64,000 bases of DNA from Phialophora verrucosa (taxonomy: Eukaryota; Ascomycota; Eurotiomycetes; Chaetothyriales; Herpotrichiellaceae). Position 1 is the first letter of the stretch, and each line of letters opens with the position of its first letter. The notes under the pieces are model-generated. The model was not told the DNA's origin and searched no databases. It worked only from the letters and a program-made list of their open reading frames with translations. This document shows, piece after piece, positions 43,878 through 56,137 of this stretch. The stretch lies in the NCBI GenBank assembly GCA_002099365.1, contig MSED01000002.1, positions 3,410,001-3,474,000 of the forward strand, read 5' to 3'. The translations under genes and the position numbers were made by a program.

Positions 43878-46244
43878 TTACTCTTGTGGCGGTGAGGAGG
43901 TATGGAGCCTCACTTGTCGCACTCTCTGAACATCGGTCACGTATTTCCTCATCCGCCAAGCGGGCACGCCCCTCTCGTACATCTCGTCGAGCTCGGCCGA
44001 ATTACGCGCTGAGGGTTCCGGGACGAATGCCCATACTAGACCGCAGGTGACGAAACCGGTGCCCAGGAACAGGAAAGCAGTCTTGTAGCCCCAGTTTGCG
44101 CCGTTGACATCGACTAGACAACCATTGCCAAGTCAGCTGTTTTGCTCGATGCAAGTAGTGCTGGATTGATCTGCAAATGGAAAGAACACCAGGATGTTAG
44201 TTCACTTACGCATGATGGGGAGAGAGGTATTGAAGGTCAGGCCGAAAATGACCGACGACCCTGCTGCCAAGCCTGCTGTCCGCGCTCTCAGCTTCTGTGA
44301 GGCAACCTCGCCGACGAAAGCCCATCCTAGAGATCCGACTGTGAATCATGATCATGTCAGTAAGTACGTTCCAGCAGCAACACCGCGGTACTAAGACGAA
44401 AACAAGAATGCCATGTGGAGAGTCATTGTATGGACAGGAGAGATGCTACTTACGGGCGACGTTGAAAAAGGACCACACACAGGCAACAAAGATGAGAAAG
44501 TTCTTCAGAGGCCCAGTCTTGGGTACAAAGCCCAGGACGCCAACAATGAGCATAGTGAAGGTGCAGACCACTGCCGAAAAGACGACGACGAGTCGGCGGC
44601 CGTATCGGTCAGTAAAGAGGATGAGTGAGATGGAAGTAACGAGGGCGATGATGGCTGCCGAGCACCGTATCAGCTTTGTTTGGCTTAGCTGAGGCCATTC
44701 CTTCCTACTCCCCCGTCGCTCAGGTTCAGGGAGGCAGGGAGGCTGGCCGAGGGCCCATATGTGTAGACTTACTTAAGATGGTTGTGATCAGGAATGCATT
44801 CTTAAAACCGCTCTGCTTGAAAAACAGGCTGGCATACGTGTTGAGGAAAGACAGTCCAGTGAGCTGTTGAGCACAGACTGGTAGAGCGGCCCCCAGTGTG
44901 CGTCGAGCATTATTGCCTTGGAAACACTGAACGTAGGAGCGAAGTAGCTGCTTGAAAGAGCGCTCGTTGACCTGGAGAGCGTGGAGCTCCCGCCGTTCTT
45001 CCAAGATTGTGTTTTTGATAATGGCATACTCGACTTCGACGTCGTAGCCCGGCACATTTCCATTGATACGGCGCATCGTAGCCTTCCCTTTCTCGTCTTG
45101 ATCGCGTGAAGCAAAATAGGCTATTCGGAGCGAGAAAATACATTGTGAGTCAGCGTCTTGAAAATTCATGAAGGAGGGATTTTGTCCAAATCAACTGACC
45201 TGGAGTCTCCGGGATCCACAGGAAAATGGGCAGCATCGCTCCCAGAAACCCCCACTGCGTGAAGATGGGGAGTCTGTAGTTGAGCGGGTCGTCGGCCTGG
45301 ACAATGGTCAAGACGAGAGGACTGAGGAAGCTGCCGATCCTGTTCCAGAAGCCGTATGCGAACAGCATGGCACCGCGAATGTTGACCGGTGCCCACTCGC
45401 TCACATACACCGGTAGAGTGGCCTGGATACACCCCACGCCGATGCCTGCAAGGAGTTTGGCACCGGTCCAATCCTTCCAGTCACGCGCTGTGGATTCCAG
45501 TGCAATGGACTGTATATGTGGACGAGTCAGTTTGTATCAGTTTGCGCCATTTGATAGAAGGGCAGCTTGCGAGTTCGAGGGCTCTGGGGAGGGGACCTAC
45601 AGCGGCGAGGATGACCCACAAACAGTACAGGGTGGTCTTTCGACCGATTCTGTCTGATACAGGGTTGAGAAAAACCATGCCCACGAGCTGACCGAGAGAT
45701 TGCATGGCTCCCCACAGGGCAGTGTAGTTGGCATGGAGCGTGTACTGGCCATCTTTGCCTGGGAAGCCCATGTGGTTGATGAACCCTTGGTTGGCAATCA
45801 CATTTCCTGCCCACCCCGGCAAGGCCAATATGTCAGTAAATTCGAGTTTGTGTTTTCCAGAGGTGGCCGACAAAGCCACAACCTGGCTGATCGGGTGCGT
45901 TTACCGTTCAATACAGTCTGATAACCGTCGCATCCGGCTGCAATGCAAAGGAGATTGCACACGAGCACAGCCTAGAAATAATGGACAGACTCGGTCAGCA
46001 GGGGTTGACTGGTTAATTGCAGTCTGAAAGGGGGATGGATGGTGCTGGCTTCTGGTCGCCGACTTCTTCTCACCTTCCAAAACCGCTTGACTGTTGCCAA
46101 CAACGTCAAGTCATCGAGAGACGACTTGAGAGCGAAGTCCTCACGTTTCAAAACTGATTCCACCTGTAAAGTGTCATTTTTGTGGTCGACTTGCACTTCA
46201 TCGTCGTGGTGTTTCAGGTCTTGTTGAATGTGGCCTGTTGCCAT
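43878..46244 (-). CDS. MFS sugar transporter (maltose/alpha-glucoside permease type)
   Basis: Eight exons (46244-46074, 45971-45905, 45806-45601, 45509-45200, 45120-44773, 44654-44454, 44338-44210, 44113-43878) encode 555 residues; all joins keep the frame. It is a 12-span major facilitator of the sugar porter family. The loop 2-3 motif is VSDRIGRKTTLY and the matching C-half motif is FTDRYGRRLVVVF. The central motif PETPAYFAS replaces the more usual PESPRWL. QQLTGLSFLNTYASLFF in TM7 is typical of alpha-glucoside/oligosaccharide permeases, and FVPEPSARNSAELDEMY ends the last helix. It is the left member of the glycoside cluster and is transcribed divergently from the carboxylesterase. A role in uptake of a disaccharide or glycoside is inferred from family and context. 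Confidence 0.92.
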
Positions 46245-46260
46245 CCCGCCGGCCGGGTGC

Positions 46261-46285
46261 GATGCGATGCGATGCGATGGGATGG
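46261..46285. repeat. Pentanucleotide microsatellite in the transporter 5' UTR
   Basis: Five tandem 5-bp units (GATGC three times, GATGG twice) start 16 bp upstream of the transporter ATG. Confidence 0.8.
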
Positions 46286-46530
46286 GCAGCGCAGGGAAGG
46301 GATGAAAAGGCTCGGTGGAAGCGAGTGATGTTGACCTGTCTGTCTGAAGCGAGAGGACTAGCAATGGACCCAAGTCAGAGAGTATCGATGTCAGATCCGC
46401 CTGTCTGTTTTAGCGATCCATGGGAGGAAATATGAGCTGGAATTATTCATTCAGTGACCAGCAACCCTCGAAGCCAAGGAAGGACAAGTTAGAACGGTCG
46501 GACGAAGATCCTGCGAGGCCATACCGTTCT

Positions 46531-46551
46531 CTCGGTCACATCTGAACCGAG
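46531..46551. promoter_or_regulatory. Candidate Zn2Cys6 operator CTCGG-N11-CCGAG
   Basis: A perfect inverted repeat with CGG/CCG triplets separated by 11 nt, the layout bound by Gal4-type dimers. The same ten fixed bases occur upstream of the cluster regulator. The arms extend to 7 bp (TCTCGGT/ACCGAGA). Confidence 0.65.
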
Positions 46552-47225
46552 AAATCCTTTAGCTGGTGAGTGAGAGCGACGGATGGCAAAGGGGCAAGAT
46601 GGGACGACACTCCCGCAAGCTCTGAACAGAGACAATTAGACAAGAAATTGACTTTGACGGGATTTGGCCGTCAATTTGGACCACCTCGGACCACATTAGT
46701 AGCTACTACGATACTAGTGAGGATGTCCCGATCGAGGTCAGCGCCATGAATTGAGAGTTCGACTCGCCGAACCATAGCGCCGCCCCGGATGAAGGCACTG
46801 TAAGCCGAGGCGGGATGGTGGACTGGGTTTGGTGTCGACACACTGTGGAGTGCGGTCCATGGTACCGGAGCCGAATTCCGCATGGCAAAAAGGCTCGGCT
46901 CCTTGATTTGGTATAGGGTTACAGTAATTAGCTTCTAGAAGGGCGTGGAGTCTCCTCGTCCTACTTTTGGCGTGTCCGTCTTTCCCCGGGCAGAAGTGTT
47001 CAGCAAAAAGTCGATGACAACAGGTGTCCATGGGTCTGTGATACACGGTGGGACAATGGGCTTCGGTCGCAATGAGATGACCCGACTAGATTCGCACCAA
47101 TATTTGCAGACATGCTTCATTCGGTAGTGGAGAGGACATGGATGAATATACCTACACATACACATACTCCCTAGACCGTACTGACATAAAGGACTTGAGA
47201 TCTGCTAATTTCCCCCTAGAAATAT

Positions 47226-49488
47226 ATGGCGCCCGAGGACTCTTTGACATCCACGATTCGCCATCCCGACCTGGGCGAATTGACTGGTCGGGTGCGGAAT
47301 CACAGTCCATCAGTTGTCCAGTTCCGCAATGTCCCTTATGCGCATATACCGGCGCGGTTCAGACAGAGCAAGATAGTCACCCCGGATCCCGCAGCCCCGT
47401 CTGGGCAACGAGATTGCACTCAGGACGGCTATGCATGTCCACAGGTTCCTCAAACATTGGCGGCCTTTGGTGGCAAGTTGCCCGGCGAGCAGGACCGGCA
47501 GCAGTACGACGAATTTGCGTGTCTGACCACTATCATCAGCGTGCCCAGATCCGTCGTCACCAGCTCACAAGTAGAACCAGGCGACGGAGTCGGTACAGGT
47601 GGTAGTGATAGCGGCAGCGACAATACAAACAAGAGGAGACTGCTGCCAGTTCTCGTGTATGTTCATGGCGGAGCATTCTCCATGGGCGCGCATCTAGGAC
47701 CTATTCATGGTGAGTTGGATAGTCAATGACCGTCTTGTTACTGGGGACCTTGAATGTGGCGTCTATATACTGACACTGGGTCCCGCATGGGGCTTTTTCC
47801 AAAGATACGATGCGCATGGTAGAATTGTCAGTGAAAGAAGGCCGACCCGTTGTGATTGTGAGCATACAGTAAGTCACTTTTCTCTTGGACCGATCTAGCC
47901 CTTCGAAGCCCTGCTCCTGGCCATCTGTCCATCTGACCATGGTGTTCTGTTCGTCTAGTTATCGTCTAAACTGGTTTGGTTTCCTAGCTTGCGAGGTTCG
48001 TTCTCCCTTCCAATCCCAGCAGGCACTGGTATTTAGTCATTATTGGGATCGATTTCTGGTACAGATATCTGGGGTGAGGGGGGAGCTGATTTACTTTTGT
48101 CGATATACTGTAGGACCTCCTTGAAGAAGCAGCGCTCAATCATGAACCTCCTTGCAACTTCGGGCTCCACGACCAGCGCAACGCATTTCTGTGGATCCAG
48201 AGGTATATTCCAGGGTTCGGTGGAGATCCCCAAAACATCACGGCTTTTGGTGAGAGCGCAGGGAGCGCCTCTCTCGCCTTTCACATGTGCTCGATTGTCC
48301 CCTTGTTCCAGAAGGTGATTTTGCAGTCTGGAACGGTTCCGGGGAACGCTCCACCGGTCATCCTGGAAACGAAGGAATCGCAGTATCAGAGACTCCTTGC
48401 ATACTGTGGGATTGACAAGGACGATCCCACCCGTCTCGAGCGCCTCCGCCAGGTGCCTGCGGAGAAACTTGTTGCTGCTGTCGCCGACTTTGACATACCG
48501 GACTGGGGTCCATGGGCAGAGAAGGGCTTCTTCCCTACTGCAGCCCCCGATTACAACAGTTGGGTCGACCTAATCGGACACTGTACATGGGTGGACGAGT
48601 TCGTCGTCGGTGACTGTTGTTTTGAAGTAGGTTCGTCCCCTTCCCATCTTTGAGCTCCATTCCCGGCCCAGATCCATGCGTCACCACCTTCTCTAGGCTG
48701 GTGCTGATGACGATACTTCTGCTGCAACAGGGTTTCAACTTCCAAGCCGGTCTGAAACATGTCACCATCGATCATCTAATCTCTCACCTCGACATGTTGT
48801 TAGGCCGTGAAGTTGGACCCAGACTGATGCAGGCCTATTCGATCCGGCCCAACATGGACCCCAATCTCTTCTGGAGGAGAATCATGGAGCTGGGCGGCGA
48901 TATGGTCTTTTCCCGTGAGTGTCCACTTGTGTCCTTTTGCTCACTTTGCTCACTGTCCATATTCGCTTTCCATGACTGTGGGTCTCAAATTGATTGAAGA
49001 TAAATGAAGAACCCATGCATGTACTTGCCAAAACTCTCGCCGCCCGCGCCGACAAAACAGTTTACCGGTACAATGTTGCGCTTCGAAACCCTTTTCCAGG
49101 ATCTGTGTTCACGGAGATCCAAGGTCATCACTTCCTAGACGTCCTCTTCCTCTTCATGAACCTGACGGAACGCTATCCTTCAGATCGCCTTCGCTTTGTC
49201 AGCGCAGACTTTGCGAGCAGGTGGATTAAATTCGCCAATGGGATTCCGCCATGGGAGGAATACAACCTGACCCACGAGTCAATCGCGATCGTCGATGATC
49301 ACCATGGTTGGATTTGCCGGACCCGTAGCCAGGACATGGAAGCACAACGTAGCTTCGATGCGAGCGGGCAAAGGAGATACGAGGCGTGGGAGACGGTTGC
49401 CGGGATCCTGGCCACATTCGGTCACGATGCGCAACGCGTCCTACGCCAGCTGCAGGCAAAGTCGCTAATTGCGCTGGCCGGAAAGTAA
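47226..49488 (+). CDS. Type-B carboxylesterase, cytosolic
   Basis: Six exons (47226-47709, 47805-47868, 47959-47995, 48114-48626, 48731-48914, 49010-49488) encode 586 residues. It is an alpha/beta-hydrolase of the carboxylesterase type B family. The oxyanion-hole segment is VLVYVHGGAFSMG and the nucleophile elbow is FGESAGS with Ser243. The segment YRLNWFGFLAC, typical of the family, is made by splicing. A His pair near 467-468 (GHHFLDVLF) is the probable catalytic His. There is no signal peptide, so it should act inside the cell. Between the sugar transporter and the glycosidases it may remove acyl groups from an imported glycoside; that is inference. The last intron must end at 49009, because the nearer AG gives an immediate stop. 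Confidence 0.9.
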
Positions 49489-49584
49489 AAGTCCCGGCCA
49501 GTGTAACGAACGTTTTTCAGCGCAAGCTCTTCCGTCCACTACAGAGAGCTCTCTCATCTATAGAAGATGACGAGAAGCTCAGGC

Positions 49585-51859
49585 TCAGCTTGGTGGTGGT
49601 GCTGGTCGTTCGGACTCGGCCAGGAAAGTCAAGATCTCGAGGTCACGACGTATTAAAGGAGAACGGGGGGCCACTTCGTCAGCAAGTCGCGCTTTGATGG
49701 CGTTGGCACAGGCCCAGTGCTGAGGAAAGAAGGATCGATGATGCTCAGTTCTCGACATAAACTCCAGTAAGATTCCCAGTGCGTAAAAACTGTTCGTGTC
49801 AAGTGCCAACAGTGTCAGTCAGAAACGTCTTTGAATTGAGAAAGCACCAAGCTTGAAATCAAGACTGAGGGGTCATGAAGGGTTTGTGTGTGAGGAGAAA
49901 CAGAGTGTGAGTCTTAGCAGGGCGTGAGGCATGGGCAGCACTCCGCCGGGAAATGGAGTGAGGGGGAGTAAGCAGGATAGGATATGAAGCGAACCTTCGG
50001 GCGGGATTGATTAGCAGCGGCATGAGGCGGAGGTTGTCGCACAGCAAGCCACCACACAGGGGAACCTGGAGGGCAGCATCCAGGGCGGTGGCCGCGCCGG
50101 TTGCGTCTTCGGACGGGACCCTCTCCGGATCTGCTGCATGCAGCATCCGGTAGACGAATGGCCGGAATATGATGGCCTTGGCGGCGAAATATCGAGACTT
50201 AAGAGTTCCGATTAACTTTTCTCGGACTGGCCTGGTTCGTCTCTGGGTCATCGCTTGCGTTTCATAGTCAGTAGCGAAAGATGTTTGAATGGTCTGCGGG
50301 AGGTGGTGCCGCCATGATTCCAGCTGGCTGTCAAGCTCGCTAATCATGCTGGCCGCTTGGTCGGCAAAGGGTGAGGATAAAGCCACAGGCGAGGCGCCCG
50401 GCACGACGGTGGCCTCTGACCGGTAGCAGTCGTACATGTGGAAGTGGACACGATTGAGCAGGCGCCGCAGAGAGATCTCGGCCAAGAAGATCAGCCGGTA
50501 TTCGCGCTGAGCTTCATCGAGTTCCTCGGTCTCGACCTGGTCACGGTCGTCGTGTTGTGCAAACGGCAGAGCGACCGAATGCTCCAACGCGCTGATCCCG
50601 CTGGACGGAAAATCGAGTTCCGCCAGCAATTGACTCTCTTGCAGATAGATGACCCAGAACAATTGGCACTGGACCTGTTTTGAGCCCACGTTCATGCGGA
50701 GTAACAGCATCGCGGACATGGCCGCGCGGGAAATGGCTAGCCACTGCTCGTAAACACGGAGCTTCAATGAGTGATAGAAGGCCATCAGCAGCCAACAACG
50801 CACGCTGGTCCAGGTGTTGTCGCAAACCTCAGAAAACATCGAGGCAGCCAGGTGGAAAAAGCCCTCCCCCACCTCGGCCGTACCAACGTTCTCGTTCTCG
50901 GCCTCGACCTCAGGGGTAACAGTGTCTCCAGACTCAGCAGGCTTCCACTCAACGAATCCGTCTTCCACGGCAGATATGGAACCGACAGCGAGCACCAAAA
51001 GCAGAAGACAGCTGTGAGGGGTCCGATCGAATCCACCTCGCAAGATCCGAGGCGCCAAGTGTGAGTAGAACTCGCGTTCATCCAGGATCATGTTCCGGGG
51101 ATGGAAGTGTTGAAAGTAGGAGGATGCAAGACAACCAAATTGTGAAAATGTCAAACGTTCCGTACAATTCGTCCAACTCAGGCCATCCAATGCCAAGGCC
51201 CTCGGTGCTAGGGGGTTTCGCCGGGGTCGAGTGTGCGCCGTCTCGACGATTAGCGGATAGAGCACATCATTGATGCCAAACCGGCCAGCGACGCAAGGCC
51301 ACAGCAACATATATTGGGGGGCTGTCGAGTGCTGTCGAGGGATAGCGAGGACGGCCTCATTCTCGGGATAGATAAATAACGACGCGCGGTTTCCGAAACG
51401 CCCTGCTCCTGGACCTAAGCCAGGGCGGTGGCCGGGCAGCCAATCGGACTGAGTTGAACGAGGGGAGAATAATGTCTCTTGTCGGCCTCCCGCGACCCCG
51501 GCGGAGGTGAGTCCACCAGTGGTTCCCAGAGCATAACTGTTTGTGGGTGGTGCGGCAAGGCTACTTGACTGACAGAGAAGATCGATCTTGGCCTCGAGGC
51601 GCTGGAGTCGCTGGTCCAGGCTGGTGATCAACACAGTATCTCGGGGCGCAGGCGCCTGGAGGTATGTGCAGGGCAGCTCGAGGCGAGCACAGCGTCCACA
51701 CGCTGGTCTGGCCTCATCACATTTGGTTTTGCGCTGACGACAGGAGACGCATGCGTTGACTGCAAAGCGCCGCTGTGCGGAGCCCACAAGCCGAGACAGG
51801 TCAGGCTCGTTGCCGTGGCCGTCGCCGCTGCTGGTACCAACCACGGCATCGTCGTTCAT
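49585..51859 (-). CDS. Zn(II)2Cys6 transcription factor of the glycoside cluster
   Basis: Two exons, 51859-49995 and 49789-49585, encode 689 residues. The 205-nt intron is unusually long for this window. The binuclear cluster is ACVSCRQRKTKCDEARPACG, then RCARLELPC, spaced C-x2-C-x6-C-x6-C-x2-C-x6-C near residues 37-64. A dimerisation-like coiled coil follows (LDQRLQRLEAKIDLL). The fungal_trans regulatory domain covers about 200-600 with SSYFQHFHPRNMIL and SRAAMSAMLLLRMN. The C-terminal exon supplies FYALGILLEFMSRTEHHRSFFPQHW, a typical family ending. Position within the sugar/rhamnoside cluster and the palindrome in its own promoter suggest it is the pathway activator, perhaps autoregulated. 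It is tail-to-tail with the esterase (96 bp). Confidence 0.92.
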
Positions 51860-52169
51860 GGCCAAGGCCAAAAACAATGGCAGAGAGATGTGGCTTTCCG
51901 CAACGACGAGCACCAAATGCCCCAACGACAGTGGTCGTGGATCCGATTCCTAACGGGATATTCCGATCACGCCAAAGTAGCTTCGTCGCGGCCGTGGCAT
52001 TTGTATCTCTCGTGCAGTCAACTCAGCGCTGGGCTAAGGTCCTGTGCACCAAGGTCCAATACCTCGAGCGCCCGAGAAGAGGTGAGAACGGGCAATATCG
52101 TGCGTAGAGGGGAGGAGATTAAAAGAAGGTTGTGGCTAGTAGCTACGTACTGTGGAGGCAGGGTAGAGC

Positions 52170-52190
52170 CTCGGTCAATGATATCCCGAG
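52170..52190. promoter_or_regulatory. Candidate operator CTCGG-N11-CCGAG upstream of the regulator
   Basis: A perfect inverted repeat, identical in its ten fixed bases and spacing to the one at 46531. It lies 311 bp upstream of the regulator ATG, consistent with autoregulation. Both copies also share TCA directly after the first CGG. Confidence 0.65.
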
Positions 52191-52200
52191 TCTCGCCCAT

Positions 52201-52212
52201 CCCCCCCCCCCC
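52201..52212. repeat. Poly-C tract (12 nt)
   Basis: An uninterrupted run of 12 C in the regulator promoter, 10 bp beyond the palindrome. Such tracts are prone to length variation and sequencing error. Confidence 0.9.
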
Positions 52213-52295
52213 TCCCGACGCCAACCATTCTCGCAAAGGGGGACGAACCTGGCCATCGTAACAGTGTAAATTCGCGCCAGAGGGCCTAATTGCGT

Positions 52296-55175
52296 CTATG
52301 GCACGAACTCGGATACCATTTCATTCCCCTGGACGCCTTGAATCAATGTCGGCGGCCAGTCAGGGTCACAACTCCATGTTGTGTCGAAATCGTACTCGCC
52401 GCTCCCAACCGTCGTATCGACCTGGTCTGAAATCACTACCCGGGCCTTGCCATTCGGGGGCACCTTGACCTTGGTGATCATCTTCGAACCTTCAATCCTC
52501 CATTCCACAGCATAGAGTCCGTACGGAGAGTCAAATGAGGTTGATGCGTGACGAATCGTGCCTCCAGGTTTGGGGGCAACCAATGCCGTCCGCCAACCTG
52601 GAGAAAGGGGAGAAAGTCCGCCGATGGTCCTATGTAAGAAGTCGCAGACGGACCCGAGCGCGTAGTGGTTGAAAGACGTCATCTGTCCTGGATTGATACT
52701 TCCATCTGGAAGCATCGAGTCCCAGCGCTCCCACTGTGGTTGTGAGCATAGACGTATTGGGTTCAGTAAGCCAAAACAACAATGTCGGTCAACGCTGCTG
52801 TGCAGTCATGCGAGGAGCTGGGGAGGGAGGGAAGCGAGCGGGCAGATGGCACACAACAGAGACCAAGACTTACAATAGTTGTTGCTCCCATAGTGATCGG
52901 GTACAACCAGCTAGGACAATCCCGTTCTTGTAATAATCTGTAGGCGAGATTCAGCAGACCGTGCTCGGCAAGTACCTTCAAGATGATAGGTGTTCCGGCA
53001 AAACCTGTCCCGACTTTGAAGTTGTCCCATCGGATCAACCAATCCAGTCTCGATTTCGCGGTACGTATCTGAGAGTCCGATTGAAAGAGTCCGAAGAGAA
53101 GGCCGAGGCAGTACGCCGTTTGTGTGTCGCTTGTTAGTCGACCATTCTTGGTGATATATTCGGCCTCGAATTTCTCCATGAGCTCGTCTGCATCCTTTGA
53201 ATACCTGGTAGCAACATCAGTCTTGCCGAGTACTATCCCAATCTTGGCGGCAAGCCTTGTCACGTAGATGAGATACGCATTGGCGACAAAGAATGGATCA
53301 GTCCGACCGTGGCCAGGAAGCTGTGGCGGAGATTTAGGGTCCAGCCAATCACCATATTGAGGCGTACACTCCGAATAGAAGCCGTCCTTGTTACGAGGAA
53401 GTCCTCGGTCAAGCCACATGCGCATACTGTCCCACTGTTTTGCCAGTATACTCTGGTCCCCGGAGGCCTCGTATATGTCGAATGGCACAGTGATACAGGC
53501 GTCTGCCCAGATAGCCATTGGTCGTTCGTCGGCCTGACGTCGCAGTGGGACCCGAGGAATGATGACAGGTACATTTCCGTCCATGCGGCGTTGCTCGGCG
53601 GCGAGATCTCCAAGCCATGATCCGAGAAACGCCGAGGTGTCGAATAAGTAATTCGCGGTGGATGCAAAAACAGCGATATCGCCGGTCCAGCCGAACCTTT
53701 CATCTCGTTGGGGGCAATCTGTTGGCAGTGATATAAAGTTACCGCGGGTCGAGGCGATAGTGTTGTGGTGGAGCCGGTTGATGAGTTGGTGCGAGCAATC
53801 AAACATCCCTGTGCGACGGAGATCGGACGAGATGAATACGGCGACGACATCGGACAACTTCAAGCCCTCGTAGCCCGTGATTTCGGCATATCTGGGGTCG
53901 AAGTCAGCTTCAAATCGATTCTCTTTCCCTCTCCTGGAGATCGGGAGGTGGGGGATGACAGAGAGGGCCATGATATTCCTACCTGAATCCATACCAAGAG
54001 AACCGCGACTCGTAGCCCTTTGTTCGACCGCCCAATTTTATGATGTTTTCTGCTCTGGCGGTTCTTAGAGGTCTGGTCCCAAGTTCTTTGTTCTCGAGGA
54101 CCTCTGCATGCCTGACCACCACCTGATCGCCGGACTTCCCTGGCACGTCCACCAAGAACTTCAGCCACCCGACGAGATTCTGCCCAAAGTCAAGAATCAG
54201 CTTGCCACTTGGGGAGGTGATAAGCTGCTGGGGCTGTATCTCTGCAATTCGCCTCACAGGAGCAACATCGGGCGAGATCAGGGTGGCGGACGGAAATATA
54301 AGCTCTTCGGCCAGAAGACCACCAGTACCCGGCAATTGAGCGTTGACAGTAGACCAATTGGGATCGTCGAGAGTGGTATCGAAGATTTCTCCATTATAAA
54401 TCTCGGCTGCAACAACTGGACCGTCCGCAAGATACTGCCAACTCGAGTCGGACGCGCAAATGACCTTCCCATCCACTTCGAGTTGACCGAGAAATCCGAG
54501 TCGCTCACCCCAAACGTTCGACACACCAGGACGGCCAAGTCGACCGGCAAACCAGCCTTCGGCCACGTAGGCTCCGATAACATTGTCACCGTTCACGAGG
54601 TAGGGTGTCACGTCGTATGTTTGATAGTGAAGTCGATCATGGTAAGATTGCCACCCCGGAGCGAGGAGCTCGTTACCTATGGCTCTTCCGTTGATCTCCA
54701 CTTGGTAGATGCCATGAGCAGAGGCGTACAGACGTGCCACCGCCCCGCCGTTCAGAGAGCACGTAAATTGTTTCCTCAGGCGAAACGGTCTCTTCGGATC
54801 CTGACTTGGATTGCCGGTATGGGGAGCAGAAATCAGGCCACAGGCCCAGTCGGAGCGGGACAGTAGGGCGGCTTCCAGATTCAGACTTGCCCAGGGGCTA
54901 GTCGAGCCGTCTTGTCCCGTGACACAGACTCTGACTTGAATTTTCTCTCGTGAGCGCAAAGGCGATGATGGCCAGGGCACCAGGACCGATTCCGGAGACT
55001 TGACCTGGTAAGTCTCCTCGTTGATGCCACGGACAATCACCAATGTGTATGACGCCTGGGTCCAGCCCTTTAAGGTTGTGGGTGAAAACCGCCAAGAGAG
55101 CCGCGGACAGCTGTGAGATATGGCAAAGCCATCGTGATGATGTTCGGCTGTCAGTTCTGCAATGCAAATCGACAT
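52296..55175 (-). CDS. Alpha-L-rhamnosidase, GH78
   Basis: Three exons (55175-53983, 53891-52874, 52733-52296) encode 882 residues. It shows the full GH78 architecture: an N-terminal fibronectin-like domain (CPRLSWRFSPTTLKGWTQASY), the bacterial-rhamnosidase N domain with jelly-roll features (LYASAHGIYQVEINGRAIG, then LAPGWQSYHDRLHYQTYDVT), the concanavalin-like domain (LILDFGQNLVGWLKF), the (alpha/alpha)6 catalytic domain and a C-terminal beta domain. The catalytic signature TDCPQRDERFGWTGD is at 455-469 with Asp461/Glu462, and QYGDWLDP lies downstream. It releases terminal alpha-L-rhamnose from glycosides. No signal peptide is visible, so it is predicted cytosolic. It shares a 1.07-kb divergent promoter with the second transporter. 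Confidence 0.94.
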
Positions 55176-55533
55176 CTTCGGTTGTGACTCCGAATGCGGG
55201 AGGCTTGCAATCTAAAGATCACTTGGTTGATCATACGTGATTTGTATAGGAATATAGCAGAACCTCGTCAGCGCTAGCAGGGACACCAAGGAAGGTTGAA
55301 TTCGCGATGCAATTCATACCGAAGACTGCCCCCGGCTCGCGGTAAGTTGCGCCGACCTCCAGGCCTGGATCTTCGCGAACTTGTGAGGTGAATTGATCAG
55401 CTGTGTCAATAGATGTATCAAACTAGGTAAAGCTAGGCATGCTACCAGGGGGATTTCCTTCCAACGGCAAAGAGTGTTTGATACGACCGGGACGACCTGC
55501 ATGACCTCAGGTCGGGGAGAAGCGGAGCGGGGC

Positions 55534-55551
55534 CGGATCCCAGAAGATCCG
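55534..55551. promoter_or_regulatory. Palindromic CGG-N12-CCG site
   Basis: CGGATC and GATCCG are perfect inverted arms with a 6-nt spacer. It resembles a Zn2Cys6 dimer site, but its spacing and flanks differ from the CTCGG-N11-CCGAG sites. Confidence 0.5.
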
Positions 55552-55748
55552 CTTTGTTTGTTCGCCCCGTATGGTCCTCCGAGCCTCCGACCAACTTCTG
55601 TCCGGCCAGACATACCGAGGACAGCACTCGTGAATGCTCGCTCAACCAGCCTTCTTCTCACACAAGAACAACGGAAAGAGGACTCTAGAACCGGGTCATC
55701 GATTTCGCTACGATGATCCTGCGACTATGGCCCAGTGAGGGGCCTCTC

Positions 55749-55765
55749 CGGGGCAGCAATCTCCG
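55749..55765. promoter_or_regulatory. Weak CGG-N11-CCG site
   Basis: Correct triplet spacing, but the flanking bases differ from the perfect cluster motif (TCCGG and CCGGC). A 17-bp site this loose is expected now and then by chance. Confidence 0.3.
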
Positions 55766-56131
55766 GCTCTGCTCCCCCAGCTACAGCGAGAGGATCCAAC
55801 TGTCGTTGCGCTACCTCATTTGGTCCTTACAGCACACGCGAAACTGGTCATCAACCACGTCCCTGGCACCTGCCCTGAATTTGGAAGCTGGGATGCATTC
55901 CCCGCCCCTCCACGTTCCGAAGCCCAAACTCGTGATGCCGGCCATATCCCCAGCTGTCAGACTTTTTCCCCACGGGGAATACACGAGCTGGTCGTCGACT
56001 GACCTCAATTTCTAACTACCGTGCTGCCTTCTGGGTGAATTCGGACCGAGAATGCCTGGTGATGGAGTTATTGAGCCTGCTTTATCGCTCGAAGGCTCCG
56101 TGGCGCGAGCACCTATATCTCTTGAGCGGGC

Positions 56132-56137
56132 TATAAA
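56132..56137 (+). promoter_or_regulatory. TATA box of the second sugar transporter
   Basis: TATAAA within GGGCTATAAAGTT, about 110 bp upstream of the transporter ATG. Confidence 0.6.

Larger units (their letters stand above)
46245..47225. promoter_or_regulatory. Divergent promoter of sugar transporter and carboxylesterase
   Basis: A 981-bp region separates the two divergent starts. It contains the palindromic operator candidate at 46531-46551, about 290 bp from the transporter start and 680 bp from the esterase start. No coding frame of interest was found. Confidence 0.6.
51860..52295. other. Promoter of the cluster regulator
   Basis: A 436-bp gap runs from the regulator start to the rhamnosidase stop. 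It holds the palindrome at 52170-52190 and a homopolymer C run at 52201-52212. Confidence 0.6.

Noticed and set aside
49859..49994. C-terminal extension of the cluster regulator through its second intron to a stop at 49859
   Set aside because: The readthrough peptide does not resemble the family, whereas the spliced exon 49789-49585 does and keeps the frame.
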